64,000 nt of DNA from Virgifigura deserti (GCA_003576685.1 QOZR01000004.1:310001-374000), one strand, 5' to 3'; shown: positions 51,377 through 61,207, counted from the stretch's first letter. Made by a program: numbers and translations. Notes: generated by a model from the sequence alone, not told the origin.

Positions 51377-51401
51377 ATTATAACTCTACATTATAACTTA
51401 T
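51377..51401. promoter_or_regulatory. Probable LysR box with direct repeats
   Basis: ATAA-CTCTACA-TTAT (51380-51394) gives a T-N11-A dyad. ATTATAACT occurs at 51377-51385 and 51390-51398, and ATAACTTAT (51393-51401) is a second small palindrome. They sit 61 bases from the LysR start and 94 from the ureohydrolase start. A possible promoter, TTGACG (51416) and CATAGT (51441), follows. Confidence 0.62.
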
Positions 51402-51494
51402 CGAGAGATTCCGGTTTGACGGAGATCCCAGGGCTGACCCCATAGTCTTCTGACGTGATCGATCAGCCGCGTCTGAAGTTTGGAGTAGGAGGAA

Positions 51495-52442
51495 ATGGGT
51501 CGTCCGCAGCAGGATAAGCTTTACGCGCAACCGATGTCGTTCATGGGAACGCCGGTTTCCCGCGATCTGTCGCGCAGCAAGGCCGCTGTGCTGGGCATCC
51601 CGTTCGACTGCGGAACGCATCCGGTGCGGATCGGCTCCCGCCTCGGTCCGTCGGCAATCCGCGAGCAATCCGCTCTGGTCCGGCCGTATCAGCCCGAGCT
51701 TGCCGATTATAACCCGTTAGCGCGTCTCGGCCTCGTCGATTGCGGCGATGTTCGCCTGACGCCGAGCCGGATCGAGGAGGCGCATCGGCAGATCGAAGCC
51801 GCTGTCGGGGGAATCGTCGAGGCCGGCGCGATCCCGGTGACCATGGGCGGTGACGGCAGCGTGACCTTGCCGCAGCTCCGGGCGGTCCATCGCAGGCACC
51901 CGGACCTCGTCGTGCTGCATATCGACGCCCATACCGACGCCTATCCGGACGAGGGCTACAACACGGCCACGACTTTCACGCGCGCGGCGGAAGAAGGTGT
52001 TCTCGATGTGGCGAACTCGATTCATCTGGGCGCCCGTGGCTCGACCTACATGCCAGGCGTCTTCGCCTTTACGCGCCAGAAGGGCTATCAGCTCATCAGC
52101 ATGGCCGATCTCGGGGAGATCGGCTACGGGCGCGTGATCGAGCAGATTCACGAGAAGCTGGCCGGCCGGCCAGTCTATCTCTGCTTCGATATGGATTTCT
52201 TCGACCCCTCCTGCGCGCCGGGAGTCTGCACGCCGACCTGGGGCGGCGCAAGCGCGCGCGAAGGGCTCGATCTTCTTCATGCCCTCAAGGGCCTCAACTT
52301 CGTCGCCTTCGACGTGAACACGGTCAGCCCGCCGCAGGATCTCGGCGGAATGACCGCCTTTCTCGCGGCAACGGTAATGTATGAATGCCTGATCCTGGCC
52401 TGCATCGCCCTGGGACTTGATCGGGACGAGATTCAGCAGTGA
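51495..52442 (+). CDS. Ureohydrolase superfamily protein (agmatinase-like) with an altered metal motif
   Basis: The protein has 315 residues; family enzymes release urea from guanidino compounds such as agmatine, using a binuclear Mn site. Metal ligands Asp144, His146 and Asp148 (HIDAHTDAY) and Asp232, Asp234 (CFDMDFFDPS) are present. The usual His in GGDHS is replaced by Gly121 (MGGDGSVTLPQL). The C-terminal FDVNTVSPPQDLGGMTAF fits the family. The loss of one ligand could alter the site or the substrate. Agmatine is only a guess; the downstream importer is for polar amino acids. Confidence 0.82.
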   Translation: MGRPQQDKLYAQPMSFMGTPVSRDLSRSKAAVLGIPFDCGTHPVRIGSRLGPSAIREQSALVRPYQPELADYNPLARLGLVDCGDVRLTPSRIEEAHRQIEAAVGGIVEAGAIPVTMGGDGSVTLPQLRAVHRRHPDLVVLHIDAHTDAYPDEGYNTATTFTRAAEEGVLDVANSIHLGARGSTYMPGVFAFTRQKGYQLISMADLGEIGYGRVIEQIHEKLAGRPVYLCFDMDFFDPSCAPGVCTPTWGGASAREGLDLLHALKGLNFVAFDVNTVSPPQDLGGMTAFLAATVMYECLILACIALGLDRDEIQQ

Positions 52443-52474
52443 TCAACGACAAGAACCAAAGGAGGAGGCTTTCG

Positions 52475-53284
52475 ATGACAATCTCGACGACTGGAACACA
52501 TGTTGCGGCGGTCCTCGTGGCGGCTCTCGGCGGTATTCTCGCGAGCGGGACTGCGGACGCCCGCAGCCTCGAAGAGATCAAGGAGTCCGGCGTCATCAGC
52601 ATCGTGACCACCTCCTCCTCGCCGCCGCATGGATTTCTAAGCCCCGACTCCGGCGAGTTGGAAGGCATCATGTTCGAAGTCGGCAGGGCGGTGGCCGACA
52701 AGCTCGGTGTCGAGGCGGAGTTCACCGAAGTCCCGTTCAACGGCCTGATTCCCTCTCTGAGGTCGGACCGCGCCGACTTGATGTCGGGACCGCTGTTCAT
52801 TACCGAGAAGCGCGAGGAGGTCGTCGACTTCACGCAGCCGGTCTATGGCTGGGGCGAAGGGCTTGTCACACAAGAGGACAGCGACACGACCTATGCCAAC
52901 CTGGAGTCGCTCGGAGGCCAAACCGTCGGAACGCTGATCGACAGCGTCCAGTACGAGATGATCAAGAACGTCCCGGACGTCGAGGGCATCCGGACCTACC
53001 GCGACTATATCAGCCTGATTGCCGATATCAGGGCCGGCCGGATCGACGTCGGCGTCATCGACCCGCCAAGCATCGCCTACCAGATCAAGCTGCACGGCAT
53101 CGAGGGGGTCCGGCTGGCGGAGGATTATAAGCCGGTGAACAACTGGAAGGTCGGGATGGCCGTCAACGAAGGCAATGCGGAGCTTCTCGAGGCGGTGAAC
53201 AATGCGATCGCCGAGTTGAAGTCCTCCGGTGAGCTGAAGCGCATTCTCACCGACTGGGGTGTCGGCAATCTCATCGCCGAATGA
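52475..53284 (+). CDS. Polar amino-acid-type ABC transporter substrate-binding protein
   Basis: The protein has 269 residues from ATG 52475 behind AAAGGAGGAGG; a frame from GTG 52439 is rejected. Signal peptide HVAAVLVAALGGILASGTADA, then SLEEIKESGVISIVTTSSSPPHGF, MFEVGRAVADKLGVEAEF and SLRSDRADLMSGPLFITEKREEVVDFTQPVY, the type-II (SBP_bac_3) pattern with the Arg/Asp that hold an alpha-amino-acid-like ligand. Cotranscribed with the ureohydrolase, so the cargo may be a guanidino or other nitrogen-rich compound. Confidence 0.9.
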   Translation: MTISTTGTHVAAVLVAALGGILASGTADARSLEEIKESGVISIVTTSSSPPHGFLSPDSGELEGIMFEVGRAVADKLGVEAEFTEVPFNGLIPSLRSDRADLMSGPLFITEKREEVVDFTQPVYGWGEGLVTQEDSDTTYANLESLGGQTVGTLIDSVQYEMIKNVPDVEGIRTYRDYISLIADIRAGRIDVGVIDPPSIAYQIKLHGIEGVRLAEDYKPVNNWKVGMAVNEGNAELLEAVNNAIAELKSSGELKRILTDWGVGNLIAE

Positions 53285-53294
53285 GGGAGCTCTC

Positions 53295-54020
53295 GTGCTT
53301 TCTTCTCTGATTGACGATCTGATCACCTTTGCGCCACCGCTGGCCCAGGGAGCGGTCCTGACGATCGCGCTCTGTCTCGTATCGTCGGTCCTGGCGGTGG
53401 CCATCGGGCTGTTCGTCTGCATCTGCCGGATGTCGCGCAACCGGGTCACCTCCAAGATCGCATCAATCTATATCGACCTGATCCGTGGCACGCCCCTTCT
53501 TCTCCAGCTCTTCTACATTTACTATGCGCTGCCCGACATCGGTATCGTTCTGCCAGCGTTCATCGCCGGTGTTATGGGGCTCAGCCTCAATTTCGGAGCC
53601 TATCTGGCCGAACTCTTCCGCTCGGGAATCCAGTCGATCGAAGGGGGACAGTCCGATGCCGGCAGTGCGCTCGGCCTCTCGAAGTGGCAGCGGATGCGCT
53701 ATATCGTGCTGCCGCAGGCCCTGCGGAACATCTACCCGGCTCTCGGCAACTACGCGCTCGTCCTGATCAAGGAGTCGTCGCTCGTCGCGGTGATCAGCGT
53801 GCTCGAACTGATGCGCGCGGGAGAACTGCTGGCGAGCGCCACGTTCGAGGCCATGAAGGTCTACACCATCGTCGCGCTCTTCTACCTCGCCATCTCTTAT
53901 GTCGTGGCGAAGATGTTCGCGATGGGCGAAACCGCTCTCGCGGTGCCCGGCATGTGGGGAACCGCCGTCAGCCGGGATGACGATCGCCAGCGAGGGCAGA
54001 TTGGAGCAGGCCCGGCATGA
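53295..54020 (+). CDS. Polar amino-acid-type ABC transporter permease (HisM/GlnP-like)
   Basis: The protein has 241 residues from GTG 53295, behind GAGGGAG and just after the SBP stop. About five membrane spans: [23 protein letters not shown], then [22 protein letters not shown] (RGTPLL is diagnostic), [46 protein letters not shown] with the EAA loop, and [18 protein letters not shown]. It probably acts as a homodimer, since no second permease is present. Confidence 0.92.
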   Translation: MLSSLIDDLITFAPPLAQGAVLTIALCLVSSVLAVAIGLFVCICRMSRNRVTSKIASIYIDLIRGTPLLLQLFYIYYALPDIGIVLPAFIAGVMGLSLNFGAYLAELFRSGIQSIEGGQSDAGSALGLSKWQRMRYIVLPQALRNIYPALGNYALVLIKESSLVAVISVLELMRAGELLASATFEAMKVYTIVALFYLAISYVVAKMFAMGETALAVPGMWGTAVSRDDDRQRGQIGAGPA

Positions 54021-54033
54021 GCGAGGGAGCGGG

Positions 54034-54843
54034 ATGAACGTGAACCGGAGGATGAAGCACCCTGGATCCAAGGGAGTCGACTCGGTCTCGGCGCCGACCG
54101 AGCGGGAGATGATCCGCATCGTCGGGCTCAGCAAGTGGTTCGGCCGCTTTCAGGTGCTGAACGACATCAATCTGGTCGTGAACCGCGGCGAGCGCATCGT
54201 CATCTGCGGGCCGTCCGGCTCCGGCAAATCGACCCTGATCCGCTGCATCAACCGGCTGGAGGAGCATGAGCGCGGCCAGATCTTCGTCGACGGCACCGAG
54301 GTCAAAAGCAGCAGCAAGGACAGGGAGATCGACGCGATCCGCAGCGAAATCGGCATGGTCTTCCAGCACTTCAACCTGTTCCCGCATCTGAGCATCAAGG
54401 AAAACTGCACGCTGGCGCTGACCGTTGTTCGGGGCATGAGCAAGGCCGAAGCCGATGCCGTCGCGATGCGATATCTCGAGCGCGTCCGCATTCCGGAGCA
54501 GGCGGACAAATATCCGGGACAGCTCTCCGGGGGCCAAAAGCAGCGCGTCGCCATCGCCCGGGCACTCTGCATGAATCCGAAGATCATGCTGTTCGACGAG
54601 CCCACCTCGGCCCTCGATCCTGAAATGATCAAGGAGGTGCTCGACGTCATGGCCGAACTGGCCGAGAGCGGAATGACGATGATCGTCGTCTCGCACGAGA
54701 TGGGATTCGCGCGCATGGTGGCGGACCGGGTGATCTTCATGGACGGCGGCGAGATCATCGAGCAGAACGACCCCGAGACCTTCTTCAACAAGCCGCAGTC
54801 CGACCGCACGAAGCTGTTCCTCAGCCAGATCCTGAAACACTGA
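54034..54843 (+). CDS. Polar amino-acid-type ABC transporter ATP-binding protein (GlnQ-like)
   Basis: The protein has 269 residues from ATG 54034 (GAGGGAG upstream); a longer upstream frame overlaps the permease. Has Walker [31 protein letters not shown], signature [28 protein letters not shown] and [15 protein letters not shown]. An N-terminal extension of about 25 residues precedes the core. Last gene of the ureohydrolase operon. Confidence 0.93.
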   Translation: MNVNRRMKHPGSKGVDSVSAPTEREMIRIVGLSKWFGRFQVLNDINLVVNRGERIVICGPSGSGKSTLIRCINRLEEHERGQIFVDGTEVKSSSKDREIDAIRSEIGMVFQHFNLFPHLSIKENCTLALTVVRGMSKAEADAVAMRYLERVRIPEQADKYPGQLSGGQKQRVAIARALCMNPKIMLFDEPTSALDPEMIKEVLDVMAELAESGMTMIVVSHEMGFARMVADRVIFMDGGEIIEQNDPETFFNKPQSDRTKLFLSQILKH

Positions 54844-54898
54844 GAAGAGCGGCTCGCCTCGACTGGCCTTGCCGGAAGCTGCGCGCTACTGTTCCGGC

Positions 54899-56347
54899 AT
54901 GACATATCGAAATGCTCCCGGAATCGGCCAGCCCGCTTCGGACCTGCTGGCCGCGATCAAGATCGCCGTCGGTCCGCAGGGCTGGACCGACGAGCCGGAG
55001 GTGATGGCGCCGCATCTGACCGATCAGCGTGGTCAGTTTCACGGCCGCGCGGCGCTGCTGGTGCGGCCGGATTCGACGGCGGCGGTGGCGGAGGTCGTGC
55101 GGCTTTGCGCCGAGGCCGGCGTGCCGATCGTGCCGCAGGGCGGCAATACCGGCCTCGTCGGCGGTGCAACACCCTCTGAAGGCGGCGAGATCCTGCTCTG
55201 CCTCTCGCGCTTGAACCGCATCCGCGCGGTCGACGCGCTGAACTATACGATGACGGTGGAGGCCGGCTGCATCCTCCAGCAGGTGCAGGAGGCCGCGGCG
55301 GCGGCTGAGCGGCTGTTCCCCCTCAGCCTCGGCGCGGAGGGAAGCTGTCAGATCGGCGGCAACCTTTCGACCAATGCCGGCGGCATCGCCGTGCTGCGCT
55401 ACGGCAATGCGCGGGAGCTGGTGCTAGGCCTTGAGGTCGTGCTGCCGGACGGCCGGGTCTGGGACGGCTTGCGGGCGCTGCGCAAGGACAACACCGGCTA
55501 TGACCTGAAGCAGCTCTTCATCGGCGCCGAGGGCACGCTCGGCATCATCACCGCGGCGGTGCTGAAGCTGTTCCCGAAGCCCTATGAGCGAATCACCGCC
55601 TTCGCTGCGCTCGACGATCTACCGTCGGCTCTCGAGCTCCTGACCCGCTGCCGCGCCGCGAGCGGCGACGCAGTCACCAGCTTCGAGCTGATCCCGCGGA
55701 TCGGCATCGACATGGCGCTGCAGCATGTCGCCGGAACCGTGGACCCGCTGGCACGGCCGGCGCCGCATTATCTGCTGATCGAGCTGACGGCGACGAAGCC
55801 GGACAGCGGATTGCGGGCGGTGCTAGAGCAGATGCTGGCCACGGCGCTGGAGGATGGGCTGCTCCTGGATGCGACTCTCGCCGAGAGCGGCGAGCAGGCG
55901 CGCCGGCTCTGGCACCTGCGCGAGGCGATCGTCGAGGCCCAGAAGCTCGCGGGTGGCGGCATCAAGCATGACGTGTCCGTGCCGGTCTCGCGCATTCCGG
56001 AATTCGTCGATCGGGCCGGCCGCGCCGTGGAACGGGCGCTGCCCGGCATCCGCCCGGTCGCCTTCGGCCATCTCGGCGATGGCAACATCCATTTCAATCT
56101 GTGCCAGCCGACGGGCATGGACCGGGAGATCTTCTTCGCCCGCCGGCCGGACTTGACGCGGATCGTCCACGACATCGCCGCCGGTCTCGACGGCAGCATC
56201 AGCGCCGAGCACGGCCTCGGCCAGCTGAAGCGCGACGAAATCGCGCGCTACAAATCGCCGGTCGAACTGGACCTCATGCGCCGGATCAAGAAGGCGCTCG
56301 ACCCGCAGGACATCCTGAATCCGGGCAAGCTGCTGCCGCGCGACTGA
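54899..56347 (+). CDS. FAD-binding oxidoreductase of the D-2-hydroxyglutarate/D-lactate dehydrogenase type
   Basis: The protein has 482 residues: FAD_binding_4 with PIVPQGGNTGLVGGATP, SLGAEGSCQIGGNLSTNAGGIAVLRYGN, DNTGYDLKQLFIGAEGTLGIITAAVLKL; C-terminal FAD-oxidase domain with KHDVSVPVSRIPEF, AFGHLGDGNIHFNL and SISAEHGLGQLKR. These are the marks of the D-2-hydroxyacid dehydrogenase group (GlcD/D2HGDH). Begins 55 bases after the ABC ATPase gene. Start at ATG 54899; a TTG ten codons earlier is possible. Physiological 2-hydroxy acid not determinable. Confidence 0.87.
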   Translation: MTYRNAPGIGQPASDLLAAIKIAVGPQGWTDEPEVMAPHLTDQRGQFHGRAALLVRPDSTAAVAEVVRLCAEAGVPIVPQGGNTGLVGGATPSEGGEILLCLSRLNRIRAVDALNYTMTVEAGCILQQVQEAAAAAERLFPLSLGAEGSCQIGGNLSTNAGGIAVLRYGNARELVLGLEVVLPDGRVWDGLRALRKDNTGYDLKQLFIGAEGTLGIITAAVLKLFPKPYERITAFAALDDLPSALELLTRCRAASGDAVTSFELIPRIGIDMALQHVAGTVDPLARPAPHYLLIELTATKPDSGLRAVLEQMLATALEDGLLLDATLAESGEQARRLWHLREAIVEAQKLAGGGIKHDVSVPVSRIPEFVDRAGRAVERALPGIRPVAFGHLGDGNIHFNLCQPTGMDREIFFARRPDLTRIVHDIAAGLDGSISAEHGLGQLKRDEIARYKSPVELDLMRRIKKALDPQDILNPGKLLPRD

Positions 56348-56371
56348 CGACCATCCGCTGTTTGTCGACTC

Positions 56372-57697
56372 TCATTTTGAAGGCCCGCGCCGCGCGTCCC
56401 AACGGTCCAGCCAATTGAAGACGCGCATCACCTGCGGCACGAACCACGGATTGCCCGTGTAAAGGGGAACCGTCGGGAACGGACGGTCGAACACCGTCCT
56501 GGCTTCGGGCGACCCGAGGATCTTCAGGGCGACCTTCTGCCCGAGATAGGTGCCCATCGGGACACCCGCGAAGTTGTAGCCCATCGCGAAATGTAGCCCG
56601 TCCCGCGCGCCGACATGCGGCCAGAAATCGAACGTCCCCGCGCACAGCCCGGTCCAGGCATGGCTGAGCTTCACGCCTTTGAGATCGGGTAGCGTCCGCT
56701 CCAGCAGCGCCTGCAGCCTCGCCGCCATCGGCCAGAGCCCGTCGGTCCGGCGGCCGGTCAGCCCGCCGAACAGGAGCCGCTCTCCATCCGGCGATCGGCG
56801 GACGAAGTTGGGATCGTGGTTGGAATCGATGCAGGTTCGATCCTTCGGCAGGACGCGACCGATGAGCTCGGCGGGTAAGGGCTCCGTCGCGACCATGTAG
56901 CCGTTGAAGGGAACGACCCGCCGGGCGAGCCAGGGCGTCGCCCGCCCCGTATAGCCGTTCGTGGCGACGATCACCTCCCGCGCCTGTGTCGCGCCGCGCG
57001 CCGTCGCGAGGGTGAAGCCGCCGCCTTTCGGCTCGCGGTCGATGCCGGTGACGCGCGTGTTCGCCACGACAGTGGCGCCGGCCTTCCGCGCACGGTCGAG
57101 CAGGCCTCGATAATAGAGCCCGGGATGGAGCCCGCCGAGGTCGGGCATGACGGCCCCGCCGTGATAGAGGTCGGTCGCCAGCTCGCGGTGCTGAGCCCGG
57201 CGCGGCACCATCTCGAACTCGCTGCCGAGATGCCGGCGGCGCGCCTCGAGCTCGCGCGCCATGCTCTCGTAATGCGCCGGCGACGCCGTCGGCATGTAGC
57301 GGCCATCGATCCGGAATTGGCAGTCGATCCGCTCGTCGCGAATCACGTCGCGGACACTGTCGAACGCGGCCTGCATCTCCTTATAGGTGGTGACGGCATA
57401 ATCGAGGCCGTGTTGCCGCTCGAGATCCAGAAAGCTGTGCTTCAGCGTGCGTGCGACATAGCCGGCATTCCGGGAGGATGCCCCCTCGCCCGGATCGCCG
57501 GCCTCGAAGACCGCCACGCTGCGGCCCGCCCGCGCCAGAATCCTCGCGGCGTTGAGGCCGGTGAGGCCGCCGCCGACGATCGCGACGTCGACCCGCGCCG
57601 GCACGGGTACCGGCGCCAGCTTCACGAGCGGCGCCGCCTCCCACCAGTAAGGCGTTTCCTTGAAGTCGGCGGTGACGTGCGCCTCGGCAATCTTCAT
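56372..57697 (-). CDS. FAD-dependent amino acid/polyamine oxidase (DadA/PuuB-like)
   Basis: The protein has 441 residues, DAO family: VDVAIVGGGLTGLNAARILARAGRSVAVFEAGDPGEGASSRNAGYV near the N-terminus, VATNGYTGRATPWLARRVVPFNGYMVATEPL in the middle, and HAWTGLCAGTFDFWPHVG...GYNFAGVPMGTYLGQKVA at the C-terminus. Similar to gamma-glutamylputrescine oxidase and other secondary-amine oxidases. It converges on the 2-hydroxyacid dehydrogenase; no direct operon partner. Confidence 0.88.
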   Translation of the reverse strand: MKIAEAHVTADFKETPYWWEAAPLVKLAPVPVPARVDVAIVGGGLTGLNAARILARAGRSVAVFEAGDPGEGASSRNAGYVARTLKHSFLDLERQHGLDYAVTTYKEMQAAFDSVRDVIRDERIDCQFRIDGRYMPTASPAHYESMARELEARRRHLGSEFEMVPRRAQHRELATDLYHGGAVMPDLGGLHPGLYYRGLLDRARKAGATVVANTRVTGIDREPKGGGFTLATARGATQAREVIVATNGYTGRATPWLARRVVPFNGYMVATEPLPAELIGRVLPKDRTCIDSNHDPNFVRRSPDGERLLFGGLTGRRTDGLWPMAARLQALLERTLPDLKGVKLSHAWTGLCAGTFDFWPHVGARDGLHFAMGYNFAGVPMGTYLGQKVALKILGSPEARTVFDRPFPTVPLYTGNPWFVPQVMRVFNWLDRWDARRGPSK

Positions 57698-57816
57698 CGC
57701 CCTACGCTATCGCGCGGACAACGACAGTACTAGACTCGATGATGTGCGAGCGTGGCGTCGTCCCGCCGCCCTTCTTACGCGCGACACGTTCGTTTGCGGC
57801 TTTCATGGAGGCGAGT

Positions 57817-58428
57817 ATGGGCATGTCCGAACTGCGCGAGGCCGTCGGCCTCTTCCATGACGAGAACCAACTCCAGGCGGCGGCAGACGAGTTGCTCGTG
57901 AACGGCTTCGATTATTCGGATCTCAGCCTGCTTGCCGCTCATCGCGTGGTCGAAGACAGGCTGGGCCACATTTACCGGCGCGCCGCCGATCTGGAGGATG
58001 ATCCGCACGTCGCCATCCAGGCTTATATGGACAGGGATTCGCGTGTCGAGGGGCAAAGCGCGCTCGTGGGCGGCCTCGTTTATGTCGGCGCAGTTGCGGC
58101 CGCCGGGCTGGTGGTCGCGTCGGGCGGAACCATGGCCGCTCTCATCGCCGGTGCGGCGGCCGGCGGCGGTAGCGGCGGCCTGATCGGTACGTTTCTCGCG
58201 CGGTTCATCGGACAGCATCACGCCAAGTATCTGCAGGAGCATCTCGACAAGGGCGGCCTGCTGCTTTGGGTCCGGGCCGCCGATGCGGATCATGAACACC
58301 GGGCGATCAAGATTCTGCGCAGGAACGGGGCCGAGGACGCCCATGGCCATACCCTGCCGGAGCCAGAATACTCGTTCTCCGGCGACACCTCGAAGCGGCT
58401 GAGCTTCATGAACAGACTCGGGCTTTAG
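57817..58428 (+). CDS. Stress-type protein with central glycine-rich membrane segment
   Basis: The protein has 203 residues from ATG 57817 behind GGAGGCG. N-terminal part MGMSELREAVGLFHDENQLQ and AAADELLVNGFDYSDLSLLA resembles the GSP17M-like general stress module. Middle residues (VEGQSALVGGLVYVGAVAAAGLVVASGGTMAALIAGAAAGGGSGGLIGTF) form a Gly/Ala-rich hydrophobic segment. C-terminal part LLLWVRAADADHEHRAIKILRRNGAEDAHGHTLP is common to such proteins. Role unknown; probably envelope stress related. Confidence 0.72.
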   Translation: MGMSELREAVGLFHDENQLQAAADELLVNGFDYSDLSLLAAHRVVEDRLGHIYRRAADLEDDPHVAIQAYMDRDSRVEGQSALVGGLVYVGAVAAAGLVVASGGTMAALIAGAAAGGGSGGLIGTFLARFIGQHHAKYLQEHLDKGGLLLWVRAADADHEHRAIKILRRNGAEDAHGHTLPEPEYSFSGDTSKRLSFMNRLGL

Positions 58429-58443
58429 GGGCAAAACCGGACC

Positions 58444-59199
58444 TTACGCCGCCAGCAGCAGGGCGGTATAGACCGCGGCACCGGCAACGAAAGCAGAGAA
58501 GCGGCTTTCGCGCTCCTCCGGCAATTCCTCCTTCAGCACGTTCAGCACGACTCCACCGGCGAGAAAGGCGAACAAGGTCGAGACCAGAAGCTGTGGGATA
58601 TCTATCAGAACGCCAATGAGCCAGCCGAGCAAGGGAGCGGCCGCGAGGACCCATTGACCATATCGCCGATAGGCGGCGCCATGGTCCTGACGAAGCCCTC
58701 GATCATTGACCAGGAAGTGAAAGCCCATCGCGATGGCATAGAAAAGCAGCGCCTGTAGGCCCTGCTCCTCCCGATGCAGCAGGAGATAGCCGATCAGGAG
58801 GTTGTAGAGACTGTAGGACCCGAGATGAAGCCAGAACACGGCGGGCTCCGCTTCGCGTCCTCGCCCCCTTGCCTCCTGTCGCCGGGCGGAACTCCGGGCC
58901 ACGCGTTCCAAACCGTAGAAGATAACCAAGCCGAGCAGCGCGACGAGGTAGGAATGCCGCTCGATGGCGCCGAGCGGGCCGCTTCCGAACGCGCCGCGGA
59001 AATGCTCCTGAGCGGCGCTCAACTCCGGCAGAAGATGGATGAAGACATAGGCGACGGCCACGCCGCCGGCGGCAGACAGCCAGCGGCTGCGTGGCACCGT
59101 GTCGAGGAAACGGAGCCGGTCGCCGGCCAAGTGGATCGCGGCGAAAACAAGGGCAACGAGAAAAGAAAGGATTGTCTGGAGGGTGAGAGCTAGGGGCAA
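58444..59199 (-). CDS. Polytopic membrane protein, ZIP-like
   Basis: The protein has 251 residues with about seven to eight spans, starting at TTG (59197-59199) behind AGAAGGG, with no nearby ATG in frame. Residues in VAYVFIHLLPELSAAQ and VVLNVLKEELPEERESRFSAF recall the metal-site spans of ZIP transporters, though the canonical HxxxH pairs are not clear. Substrate unknown. Adjacent convergent gene encodes the stress-type protein; the pair may be unrelated. Confidence 0.65.
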   Translation of the reverse strand: MPLALTLQTILSFLVALVFAAIHLAGDRLRFLDTVPRSRWLSAAGGVAVAYVFIHLLPELSAAQEHFRGAFGSGPLGAIERHSYLVALLGLVIFYGLERVARSSARRQEARGRGREAEPAVFWLHLGSYSLYNLLIGYLLLHREEQGLQALLFYAIAMGFHFLVNDRGLRQDHGAAYRRYGQWVLAAAPLLGWLIGVLIDIPQLLVSTLFAFLAGGVVLNVLKEELPEERESRFSAFVAGAAVYTALLLAA

Positions 59200-59345
59200 A
59201 CGATACCCTTCTGCCGTTCGTTGTCGATGGTGATTGCGGGGAAACCGCTTTTATCCCGCTCTGCGGAACGGGTCCGCGTGCCATCGGGTTCCCGGCGCGT
59301 CACCGGTCTTTCCGCGCGCCCTCGGAACCGGTATCCTCACGCGGG

Positions 59346-61154
59346 ATGACCGACTACACCGCACCCCTCCGCGACATGGCCTTCATGCTGGAGGAGATCG
59401 CCGGACTCGAGGCGATCTCCACCTTGCCCGGCTATGGCGAGGCGACGCCGGACGTCGTCGCGCAGATCCTGGCGGAGGGCGGCAGGTTCGCCGGGGAAGT
59501 GCTGGCGCCGCTGAACCGGGTCGGCGACGTTCAGGGCAGCCGGCTGGAGAACGGGCAGGTGCGCACGCCCGACGGCTTCCGCGAGGCCTATGCCCGCTTC
59601 GTCGAATCCGGCTGGAACGGCGTGCCGTTCGACCCGGCCTATGGCGGGCAGGGTCTTCCCTGGGCGGTCACGGCGGCCCTGCAGGAGATGTGGAGCGCCG
59701 CGAACATGTCGTTCGGCCTCTGTCCGCTGCTGACCCAGGCCGCGGTCGAGCTGCTGCAGATCCACGGCACCGAGGAGCAGCGGCGCGTCTATCTGCCGCC
59801 CCTCGTCGCCGGAAGCTGGGCCGGGACGATGAACCTGACCGAGCCGCAGGCCGGCTCCGACGTCGGCGCGCTACGTGCCCGTGCGGTTCGCGAGGGCGAT
59901 CACTACCGGATCACCGGCCAGAAGATCTTCATCACCTACGGCGAGCAGGACCTCACCGAGAACATCATCCATATGGTGCTGGCCCGCACGCCGGACGCGC
60001 CGCCGGGCGTCAAGGGCATCTCGCTCTTCCTCGTGCCGAAGTTCCTGGTCAAGGCTGATGGCAGCCTGGGCGCGCGGAACGACCTCCGCTGCGTCTCGCT
60101 CGAGCACAAGCTCGGGATCAAGGCGAGCCCGACCGCCGTCATGGCCTATGGCGACAATGAGGGGGCGATCGGCTATCTCGTCGGCGCCGAGAACCGCGGC
60201 ATCGAGCTGATGTTCGCGATGATGAACAATGCCCGGCTCTCGGTCGGCATCGAAGGGCTCGGCATCGCCGAGCGCGCCTACCAGCAGGCCCGCGCCTATG
60301 CGCACACGCGGGTCCAGGGGCGCGCCGCGACCGGTCGCGATCCGGAGCCGGTTTCGATCATCCGCCATCCCGACGTCCGCCGCATGCTGATGACGATGCG
60401 GGCCTCCATCGAGGCGATGCGGGCGCTGATCTATGACACGGCCGGCACGCTGGACCGCGCCCGGCGCCACCCCGATCCGGCCGAGCGGACACGGGCGCAG
60501 GCGCGCCTCGACCTCCTGATCCCGGTGGCGAAGGCCTGGTGCACCGACCGCGGCTGCGACGTCGCCTCGCTCGGCCTGCAGGTCCATGGCGGTCTCGGCT
60601 TCATCGAGGAAACCGGGGCGGCGCAGCATTACCGAGACGCGCGAATCGCCCCGATCTACGAAGGGACCAACGGCATTCAGGCCAACGATCTCGTAGGCCG
60701 CAAGCTGATGCGCGACGGCGGCGCGGCCGCCAACGCCTTTATCGCCGATCTGCGCGAAACCGGGACGGCTTTAGGCGCCGCGCCTGGCGCCGTACCCGGC
60801 GACGACATGGCGGCGATCCGGCAACGGCTCGCCGACGGAACGGAGGCGCTGGCCCGGGCGACCGACTGGCTGATCAAGACCTATCCCGACGACCCTGCGC
60901 GGGCGCTCGCCGGCGCCACTCCCTATCTCGATTTGTTCGGCACCGTCGCCGGCGGTTGGCTGCTGGCAAAGGGCGCGCTGGCGGCCCAAAGGAGGCTCGC
61001 CGAGGTGCCTGCCGACGACCGCGGCTTCTATGAAACGAAGCGGCTGATCGCCCGCTTCTACGCCGAGAACATTCTGCCCCGATCGCATGGCCTTGCCGCC
61101 ATGGCGATCGAAGGCGCCGACAGCGTCCTGACCTTGGCCGAGGACCGTTTCTAG
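59346..61154 (+). CDS. Acyl-CoA dehydrogenase with C-terminal extension (DmdC/FadE-like)
   Basis: The protein has 602 residues, longer than the 380-400 of short-chain enzymes. FAD/acyl-CoA elements: GTMNLTEPQAGSDVGAL, ITGQKIFITYGEQDLTENIIHMVLAR, KLGIKASPTAVMAYGDNEGA, GIEGLGIAERAYQQARAYAHTRVQGRA, and YEGTNGIQANDLVGRKLMRDGG, with a large C-terminal domain as in the DmdC/3-methylmercaptopropionyl-CoA group. The catalytic Glu position is in EGTNGIQ. Converts an acyl-CoA to the 2,3-enoyl-CoA. Alone in this region; the substrate is unknown. Confidence 0.9.
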   Translation: MTDYTAPLRDMAFMLEEIAGLEAISTLPGYGEATPDVVAQILAEGGRFAGEVLAPLNRVGDVQGSRLENGQVRTPDGFREAYARFVESGWNGVPFDPAYGGQGLPWAVTAALQEMWSAANMSFGLCPLLTQAAVELLQIHGTEEQRRVYLPPLVAGSWAGTMNLTEPQAGSDVGALRARAVREGDHYRITGQKIFITYGEQDLTENIIHMVLARTPDAPPGVKGISLFLVPKFLVKADGSLGARNDLRCVSLEHKLGIKASPTAVMAYGDNEGAIGYLVGAENRGIELMFAMMNNARLSVGIEGLGIAERAYQQARAYAHTRVQGRAATGRDPEPVSIIRHPDVRRMLMTMRASIEAMRALIYDTAGTLDRARRHPDPAERTRAQARLDLLIPVAKAWCTDRGCDVASLGLQVHGGLGFIEETGAAQHYRDARIAPIYEGTNGIQANDLVGRKLMRDGGAAANAFIADLRETGTALGAAPGAVPGDDMAAIRQRLADGTEALARATDWLIKTYPDDPARALAGATPYLDLFGTVAGGWLLAKGALAAQRRLAEVPADDRGFYETKRLIARFYAENILPRSHGLAAMAIEGADSVLTLAEDRF

Positions 61155-61170
61155 AACCTGAACCGGTTCC

Positions 61171-61207
61171 ACAAAAAAGAGCGGCGGTTCCGGTCGGGAA
61201 CCGCCGC
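61171..61207 (-). terminator. Strong terminator for the PEP-CTERM gene
   Basis: GCGGCGGTTCC (61181-61191), GGTCG loop, GGAACCGCCGC (61197-61207); on the minus strand the stem is followed by a run of T (CTCTTTTTTG). Perfect 11-bp stem. It may also block the end of the acyl-CoA dehydrogenase transcript on the plus strand, though without a good U-tract there. Confidence 0.88.
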
